This document shows, in pieces, positions 57,501 to 64,000 of a stretch of DNA of 64,000 nucleotides; position 1 is the stretch's first letter; each line of letters begins with the position of its first letter. The stretch is from Larix kaempferi. Its lineage: Eukaryota; Streptophyta; Pinopsida; Pinales; Pinaceae. The DNA lies in contig BSBM01000307.1 in assembly GCA_027924585.1 (NCBI GenBank), positions 12,298,001 through 12,362,000 on the forward strand, written 5' to 3'. Under the pieces are notes generated by a model that made no database searches, was not told the origin of the DNA, and was given only the letters and a program-made list of their open reading frames with translations. The translations under genes were made by a program, and so were the position numbers.

Positions 57501-60500
57501 CAAAAGAACAATGCTAGTCAATGAGCAACTTAGGGTTTTGCCCATTGTCACCTTAATAACTCTCGCTCTACACTTTAGGTTGGCTCTTCTCCAAATCAAG
57601 GGCGGCTTCCCTAGGATAGGATTGCTAGGCTATGATGATGAATGACAAGGCGATGTGAAGAGATAGCTTAGCAAAATGTTTGGGTCTTTTTGTAGTATAG
57701 GTAAATAAAGGGTGATGGAAAGACCAGGAGACTAGTGACAATCCAACAAAAATGGAGTCAAGGGATCTTGTCCAATAGCGTGAGTTTAGTGATGGTTAAC
57801 ATACTAGGGCTGCATTCAGCCACAAGAAACTTTAACATGCTGAAAATTGAAAATAGAAATATGCTAGGAGGGCCCAAAATGGTGCCAACTAGGGTGTGAC
57901 TTCTGCAATGAAGTATTAAAGAGCAACAACTCTAGAAAGATGATAGAAGCAAATTAATACATTGAAGCATAAGACAACAAAGGGAAATATAGGAAGTACT
58001 TATCACAATAAACTTGTCCAACAAGGTAAGTTAGCCTTTTCACACGGCCTTAATCGAACAAGTTCTAGCAATTCTACAAGACATTAACAACATTAAAGAG
58101 TAGGAACATTAGGCCACACATAGATAGGAGAATAAATCCTTACACTTTAAATTGTGCCTAAAAAAGATGTCCATTAAGCTTCAAAAAGAGAGAACTCCCA
58201 AAATCCAACCATGAAAAATGAGGATTAGAGCAGAGCCTTATATAGCTTTAAAAGTTTCAAATCATCTTTTTCCTACAATAAAATATGAATAACATCCTAG
58301 ATCTAGCCTAGGGCAGAGTAAACACATATAAATTACTCCACCACTCCAACAAATACAATATAATATGGCTGTCAAAGCCACATGGACAAAAACCTCAGTA
58401 AAGAATGAGAGGCGTGTCTCCATCAAATGGGGATGAATGACAAGAAGTCCAACGACCTAGTCTCCAAAGGCTCTCCGAAAGGTAGTACTCCAAGGAAATG
58501 GTCCAATAAACAAGTAAGACGATGCATGAAAGCCTATATCTTTTGACAACCAAAATCTCCACCAATGATCAACATCCTCCAATAAATGAGCAACAAAGTT
58601 ACAAACCCCTCCAAAAGTGGACACTACCTCATCCATGGTATGAAATGATGTGTAGAATTCCTCCCAAAGTGAATGCTTGAAGAGATATGGCACCTAAGTC
58701 GTGGAACACTCCATCATAAATGTGCAAGAATGAGTCAAATTAGATCTCCAAGGTGAATGCTCCCACTAAAATGGCCTAGATAGGTGTGCCAACCAATGTT
58801 ATCGGAACCGGACCGGTCATCGAATCGGCGAAGCCCAAAATGTGAATCGGACCGGAAACCGAACCGGAATTGGAAAAAAACCGGTCGACTAAAACATACA
58901 TAAAATATTCATATTTTGTAAAAAACCATATATATTCATGTGCATACATATGAATCCAAACCATTAATACACAAATATGCAAAGTTTATCATATATATAG
59001 CAAGTATAGGTGCAAATAACCAAAACAACACCTAGTGCAATACATCTTTGAGGTTCTGAACCAAAGTACATCAACAAAGAAGCTCGAAATGGCAACCATA
59101 GTACTAATGAATAAAAATAAACTGATCATAGAAGCATAGAAAACTTGTTTTTTGTGTTTTTTTTTTTAAATTTCAGTTTTGTGGGTCCATTGTATGGACT
59201 GGCCGGTTTGGCCGATTTTGATCGGTTCTAGCCGGTTCAGTACTCGGTTCAGAAAAAAATCCGGTTCAACCGGTTTTGGTCACTGACTGGACTGGTTAAC
59301 TTTGTAAACTGGTCGGACTGGCCGGTTTTGTCGGTTTCGATAACACTGGTGCCAACCAACATCCAAGCAGTGTGTTCCATCATTAAGGCTAGGAAATGTG
59401 TCAAAGTGGCTCTCTCAAGAGAACACTCCATGAACCAAGGTTACTTGGGAGCAGGAGCGGGAGAGAGAAGCGGGAGCGGGAGCGAGAAGCGAAATTTTCA
59501 AAAGCCTCCGGTTAGGAAGCATTTTTTATATAATATATATTTTTTATATATTTTGATGCATATATGTCAACAAATGCATGTAGAATGTTGAATTAGTTAT
59601 GGAAAGGATAAAAACATGAAATAAACAATAATACCATATAACATCATTCATCAATCATCAATCATTAATCATTTACTAGTGAATTCATGAACCATAGGTC
59701 CAGTATCCATGATTCCATAAGTTATAACATCAAGATTCAACCTTAAAGCTTCAAATTTTCAATATATAAACACTTTGTCATCACTAGTACTTGTAAGTTG
59801 TAACCAAAGTTACCAAGTAGCCAAACTATAGTGACAGTCTATAATAGAGAACATCAACCATAAAATGAAAGTTGAAATTTGAAACAATTCTCGAAGCATC
59901 ATATTCATTACCAAAGAGTTATAATATGCTTTTATGCAGTCAATCTCAATCATGCAAAGTTGCAAATAGTGAACTTCAAATTCAAAGGTAGGTTCAACTT
60001 CAAACTTCAAACTTGAAATGTCGTGTAATGTTTACAAAATATATGATGATAAATATAAAAGAGTCAGTAGTGCAGAAACTTGAAAGTACTGTAAACAAGA
60101 AAACACAAGAAAAGTAGATTTTATGGATGCTTCCTCTTGCCATGGGAAATTTCCATTTTCTTTTCTCATGCTCTATGAACAATGGGAGTGGGATTATCAT
60201 CCCCAATAGCCACCAATGCTGAGCCACATCCAAGACTCGACCTTGCACCCCCCTCACTGATGCAGACGGAGGTCGTGAAGTTGAACCTCTAGGCGAAGAT
60301 GGTGCATCTGGAAACAAGGTAGAAGATGGCAGCAACATTACTACTGCATGGTCATCCTCATCGCCCAAAATCTCTTCCTCCAAGCGCTCTAAAGCTAAGG
60401 CTCCATCCTCCAAGTTATGCTCCTCTGGATTGTTGTCCCAAGCGACATATGATCTATCAGTTTTGGCACGCTCACAATAATGAGTCAACAACCTCAAGTT

Positions 60501-63500
60501 GTAATGTACACAAACCAAGCTTTCTGCTCGGTTTTCATTTAATTGTTTTCTTTTCACTGAGTAGATGAAGTTATAGGTGCTCCAACACCTTTCTGTAGAG
60601 GAACTGTTAACCACCTGTGAAAGCACTCGGACAACCAAATTAATTCAAGGGTTGGCATGTTGAGCCATACATGGTCCACCATTCGATAGGAGGCGCTCTA
60701 TCTCGATCTTTGATTGCATGCAAAGTACCAAATGGACCAACTTCACTGAGGTATTCGCTTAATTCACTGCGCAATAAGTGAAAAATGGAGTGTGGAGGAG
60801 GGCTTTATCCCTGAAAGCCCTATTCCTCCCCTCCAAAACCCCAACTGTGGACCCCACCCACTCGAAATCCTCTTCAATTCCGTCGGTTGACGCGAAGCGT
60901 CCAAGGAAGCGACGGGAAGCATTGAAGGAAGCGACGGGAAGCATTTTTAATGCGTACGGAAGCTCTAGGAAGCGAACAAGGAAGCGCTCGAGGAAGCGGA
61001 GCGAAGCGATCAGGAAGTGAAGCTTCCGATCGCTTCCTCACAGTGGCAGGAAGCGTTGAAAACTCCCCGGAAGCGAGCTTCCGAAAATAGCTTCCATCCG
61101 GAAGCGAAACGGAATCGCGATTCCAGTTAGCTTTCGGGTAGCTTCGGTCGGAAACGAGCTTCTAGAGAGGGAGTAGGGGGGGGAGCGCTTCCCCGCAACC
61201 TAGCCATGAACTAAGCATGAAAAGATCTGCAGGCAACCTCATATGGGTGAGCGCTATCCTCCTTTTGACCTCATCAATGGTCAAAATCTCAACAAATGCA
61301 GTGATTGTCCACATACCAACCAACTCGTAACCTCCTCGTGCCAACTGATCAGCATGGAAAATAGATCCATAACCAAGGAAACCACACATCAACCATAACA
61401 AAACATCAATAACAATAGATAACCACCTCCAAGAAGGGGACGACCCTATCTACTAGATAAGATCATGTCTCCACACGTGCCAAATACAGGGAAACAGGGA
61501 AAGCGTGCAGCCAAAAATGATACCAATTGGAAACTTGATGCCACCTAAGTGAGGAAAGACAAGATCACTCCATGGAAAGTGAGTGCCTATGCCATCAAAA
61601 TGTGCTTGGTGGAAGAGTGCTCCATGGAGTGCCAACCATAGGACACCAGTAGGAATGAAATGCATGATATGAACAAGAGCTCTCCTCAACAAAAGGCCTC
61701 CATGCATCCACATAACACATCCAAATGGCTAGGAAGAAGGGCATTCCATGTATAATGATGATTTATATAATGTAGATGATAAATGAGATTAAAAGGATGA
61801 AGGCACTCCATAAGAAAGCCCTCCACATGCCACCATATCATGAAACAGGCACAGCACTCTATCATAAAAGAGCATCCTTGCTATGAAGGTGCTACATCAA
61901 ATTACAAATGATAGAGTGCTCCACAAGAAGATGATCCATAAGAGATCATATCAACATTGACCACATCCCATAGCTACCGGCCCAAATGAAGATCAACCAT
62001 CCATATGCTAGAAAATGAAGCAAAATTCTATCATCAAGAACCCAAAGCATGAATAATCATCATCATCATGAACCTGTAACCCCCTGTTGGAAGTGCGATC
62101 AAAATCAAATGCAGACACCCATGTCAAAATGGAGGGTTAACACTGTCCAGGATTACACTAGATTCACAAGACTCACAGTGCAGCTCTGCTGCAACTTTTA
62201 GTACCCCTAGCTTAGCATAACATAGTTAAGTTGTTATACACCTGATAATGACACATGAACAATAGATAGTAAATCAAAAAAGTTAAATCGGATTATAGAT
62301 AGTAAATCAACAAAGTTAAAGCATATTATAATAATAACAAATGAGAGGATGCATAGCAAAAATTAATCTAGTCCAAACAAAGGCAGTAAGATCAAACACA
62401 GACTGTGAAGAGTCTTGTGTGTAAACATATCTATAAAGGATTACGATCATCCAAAATTTTGGTAGAAATGAAGACTACATTGATTATCCTGAGTATAATC
62501 TTACACAATCATACTACTATGGGATCACACTGGGATGCTTTTGGTAACCTATAACCAGATCGCCAGATCACCAGATCACCATGCATCTCTAATAGGAAAT
62601 AACTCTTAGTCTTCATCTAGACACAGGTTAAGCTTCATCAATGCCTATAAAATTAGCTAACTAATATCTATCTATGCTCACATTGTTAAGGAGAATATAA
62701 CTACTTGCCTTCATGGTCATCTGTTACATTCTTACTTTTCCTGGGTTTTTTGGTCATCAATAACCTATTGAAGAATTTATTAGGCTCAGATAAGAATACA
62801 AAATTGAACATTAAGATCTCGTGACACAAGTTTATGATGACGATGGGACGCAAATGATGAATTTAGTAATGAATGAATTGAGTGAAATTGCTTCCTTTCC
62901 CCGGCTCTACCGTAATTTCCAATATCTTTTCCATCATCAGTTCAACCCTAAATTTGCATATATTCTCAACTGAGGGATAAGATTGCAATAATAGGAAAGA
63001 ATTCTTAATCTTCATCTAGGCACAGATTAAGCTTCATCGATGACTAGAAAATTAGCTTAAGTGATATCTTTCTATACTCACATTGTTAAGGAGATTATAA
63101 CTACTTATCTTCATGTTCATCTGTTTCAGCTTGAAAATGCTACGTGAGATGAACCAAAAATCTGTCCACTTGTCAAATTTTCCCTAATGCCTAACCTTGG
63201 ATTCATTCATGACTAAATTCATAATCTGATATTGTGCGACATTGTTATCATAAACTTGTCTCAGAAGATCGTAATGTTCAATTTGATAAGCTTGTCTATG
63301 CACAATAAATTCTTAAATAAGCTTGTGAGTGAAAAAACCTAGGAAAGTAAGAATGTAAAAGCTTTCCTCTGTGGGATAGAACTAATTAGAAAATATTATA
63401 TAAATGTGGCATTTCAAGAGAAAGTATAGTGAACCAAAGTGCTTCCTGTCCCCAGATCTACCTTAATTTCCAATGTCTTTTCCATTTTCAGTTCTTTCCT

Positions 63501-63930
63501 AAATTTGCATAAATGCTCAACTAAGGGATAACATGACAATAATAGGAAATAACTCTTAATCTGTATCTTGACACAGATTAAGCTTCTGCCTAGCAAATTA
63601 GCTGTAAGTAATATCTTTCTATGCTCATATTGTTTTGGAGAATATATCTACTTACCTCTATGTTCATCTGTTTCAGCTTGAAAATGCTTTACATGAGATG
63701 CGTGCGGAAATGGCTGAACTAAAATTCACATCTGAGAATAAGTTGGCACAAGCTCGTGAGTTTGCGGTGAGCACTGAAGAAAAAGCTCTTGCAGCAGAGT
63801 CAAAGTTACACGCAGCTGAAGCCTTGCAAGCGGAAGTTAGCCGCAAACATGCAGAGATGGAAAGAAAAGGGCAGGATATAGAAGCACTTGAAAGGACTCT
63901 TCAAAGAGAGAGGCAATCCTTCATGTCAGA
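54247..63930 (+). CDS. CRWN: CRWN/NMCP1-like nuclear lamina coiled-coil protein (5' exons, continues off the window)
   Basis: Plant nuclear matrix constituent protein family (CRWN, also LINC/NMCP1), a long coiled-coil protein at the inner nuclear envelope that shapes the nucleus and organises chromatin, the plant stand-in for lamins. Three exons (54247-54564, 56828-57037 and 63677-63930) join in frame to give about 260 residues, roughly the first quarter of the usual 1,000-1,200. The N-terminus [19 protein letters not shown] matches the family head, then comes [20 protein letters not shown]. The rod starts at [18 protein letters not shown] and includes [18 protein letters not shown] and [20 protein letters not shown]. 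No stops or frameshifts. Introns are 2.26 and 6.64 kb, the second full of transposons. Paralogue (CRWN1-3 versus CRWN4 class) looks closer to the CRWN1-type, by recall of the family. Confidence 0.95.
54565..56827 (+). other. CRWN intron 1 (2.26 kb)
   Basis: GT-AG intron between GAG|GTCAGT and TTGTGCAG|CTA. It contains an 88-bp tandem duplication (55252-55427) and no mobile element that I can name. Confidence 0.85.
55252..55427. repeat. 88-bp tandem duplication in CRWN intron 1
   Basis: Two units (55252-55339 and 55340-55427) containing CATTTTCATGGGATGAAAGG, differing at only a few bases (TAGACTCTTCGCA versus TAGATTCTTCACA). Confidence 0.95.
56828..57037 (+). CDS. CRWN: CRWN exon 2
   Basis: Exactly 70 codons, phase 0 at both ends. 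It encodes the most conserved start of the rod: [18 protein letters not shown], then [38 protein letters not shown] and [10 protein letters not shown]. Heptad-type spacing of Leu/Ile/Ala fits a coiled coil. Donor GAT|GTAAGG, acceptor GTGCAG|CTA. Confidence 0.95.
58794..59348. mobile_element. hAT-type MITE (555 bp) with perfect 8-bp TSD
   Basis: Flanked by GTGCCAAC at 58786-58793 and 59349-59356. Termini are CAATGTTATCGGAACCG and, inverted, CAGTGTTATCGAAACCG, matching the CA.TG start common among hAT elements. Subterminal regions carry many ACCGG/CCGGTT motifs in both orientations (about 58800-58890 and 59195-59330). No transposase coding. It lies within CRWN intron 2. Confidence 0.9.
59436..61203 (-). 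mobile_element. hAT element (1.77 kb) with perfect 8-bp TSD
   Basis: Flanked by CCATGAAC at 59428-59435 and 61204-61211. Imperfect inverted ends: CAAGGTTACTTGGGAGC on the left, and CTAGGTTGCGGGGAAGC as reverse complement of the right (12 of 17 match). Subterminal GAAGCG/GGAAGC words are clustered at both ends, densest at 60890-61200, a likely transposase-binding pattern. Only the C-terminal part of a transposase remains, so it is an internally deleted derivative of an autonomous hAT. Confidence 0.88.
60005..60780 (-). pseudogene. hAT transposase C-terminal dimerisation domain (fragment)
   Basis: Two frames joined by one frameshift at about 60640. The upstream part reads [20 protein letters not shown] and then [12 protein letters not shown]. 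The downstream part (from 60638) reads [40 protein letters not shown] and [11 protein letters not shown], the standard hAT dimerisation motif (SSS.ER.WS..., N/RAE.LV..H.NLRLL). It continues with an acidic stretch. The N-terminal BED finger and the catalytic region are absent, so it cannot transpose on its own. It may once have mobilised the neighbouring MITE, though their ends differ. Confidence 0.88.
62585..63700. repeat. Triplicated segment covering the exon 3 acceptor
   Basis: Three diverged direct copies: about 62585-62735, 62988-63150 and 63533-63700. Each contains AATAGGAAA.AA.TCTTA, CACAG.TTAAGCTTC, TATGCTCA.ATTGTT and ends near CATCTGTTTCAG (CATCTGTTACA in the first copy). A further shared block, TTCC.GTCCCC-like with ACC.TAATTTCCAAT, precedes the second and third copies (62889-63000 and 63440-63556). 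The third copy includes the real exon 3 border. Confidence 0.85.
63127..63152 (+). other. Decoy copy of the exon 3 splice acceptor
   Basis: CATCTGTTTCAG|CTTGAAAATGCTACGTGA repeats the true acceptor and the first 13 bases of exon 3 (CATCTGTTTCAG|CTTGAAAATGCTT), 548 bp upstream. If used it would read LENAT and then stop. It is a product of the segment triplication. Confidence 0.75.
63677..63930 (+). CDS. CRWN: CRWN exon 3
   Basis: 84 codons plus two bases. It continues the rod: [20 protein letters not shown], then [20 protein letters not shown] and [20 protein letters not shown], ending in RERQSFMSE. Donor TCAGA|GTATGT leaves a split codon completed by the next, unseen exon. Sequence past 63930 is intron 3. 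Confidence 0.92.
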
Positions 63931-64000
63931 GTATGTAATAGCGTTACATTGACTGCCAATTTCTGTAAAATTCTATATCTGTACATTTACCACTAATAAT

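Larger units (their letters stand above)
57038..63676 (+). other. CRWN intron 2 (6.64 kb) with nested hAT elements
   Basis: GT-AG intron from GAT|GTAAGG to TCTGTTTCAG|CTTGAAAAT. It holds a hAT-type MITE (58794-59348), a hAT element (59436-61203) and a triplicated segment near its 3' end. About 58400-62000 outside those elements is a diverged, internally repetitive stretch with recurring GTGCTCCA/CACTCCAT words, whose nature I cannot assign. Confidence 0.85.

Noticed and set aside
60778-61020. Plus-strand ORF with Arg/Lys/Ser-rich repeats ([22 protein letters not shown])
   Set aside because: It is the translation of GGAAGC/GAAGCG words in the hAT end, not a protein.

Overview
This window is nuclear DNA of a seed plant. 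It is AT-rich, holds one spaced-out spliced gene at its right end, and is otherwise filled with decayed plant retroelements: RNase H-bearing LINEs, tRNA-derived SINEs, LTR-type insertions and hAT elements. The long introns, heavy nesting and lack of compact genes point to a large genome. A gymnosperm or another large-genome seed plant fits, but the sequence alone does not settle the species.

Layout. 1-0.6 kb holds a LINE RNase H relic, and 0.6-6 kb is AT-rich non-coding DNA with a 350-bp direct duplication. A non-coding repeat module of about 2-3 kb occurs three times: A at 6.0-9.28 kb, B at 20.24-22.1 kb and C at 43.4-45.7 kb. In A and B the module is followed by remains of the same plus-strand LINE. 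In copy B that LINE (25.6-39.5 kb) holds a stack of nested insertions: a short LTR-like element, a near full-length 6.5-kb LINE inside it, and a separate 4.57-kb LTR-like element. Between module B and the LINE lie four exon-like blocks of an unrecognised minus-strand gene (22.9-23.65 kb) and another LINE tail (24.66-25.4 kb). 12-17.5 kb and 20.0-20.2 kb show no genes. Further LINE tails lie at 17.5-20.0, 46.4-47.1, 48.2-49.7 and 51.8-52.5 kb.

Three related-looking 1.3-1.4 kb retroposons (39.61-40.90, 41.38-42.77 and 49.75-51.07 kb, the last on the minus strand) each have target-site duplications, an A-rich tail and one decayed ORF of about 207-213 codons. Two are clearly homologous to each other. 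I do not recognise the ORF as a known family, and this is my best candidate for an undescribed system.

53.9-64 kb is the 5' part of a CRWN/NMCP1 (LINC-type) nuclear lamina-like coiled-coil gene on the plus strand. Exon 1 is 54247-54564, exon 2 is 56828-57037 and exon 3 is 63677-63930, and the gene continues beyond the window. Its second intron (6.6 kb) contains a 555-bp hAT-type MITE and a 1.77-kb hAT element, each with a perfect 8-bp target duplication. The same intron carries a triplicated segment that includes a decoy copy of the exon 3 splice acceptor.

The CRWN gene is the only convincing intact gene. Everything else is mobile DNA or relics, and several insertions can be ordered in time because empty sites are present in the window.
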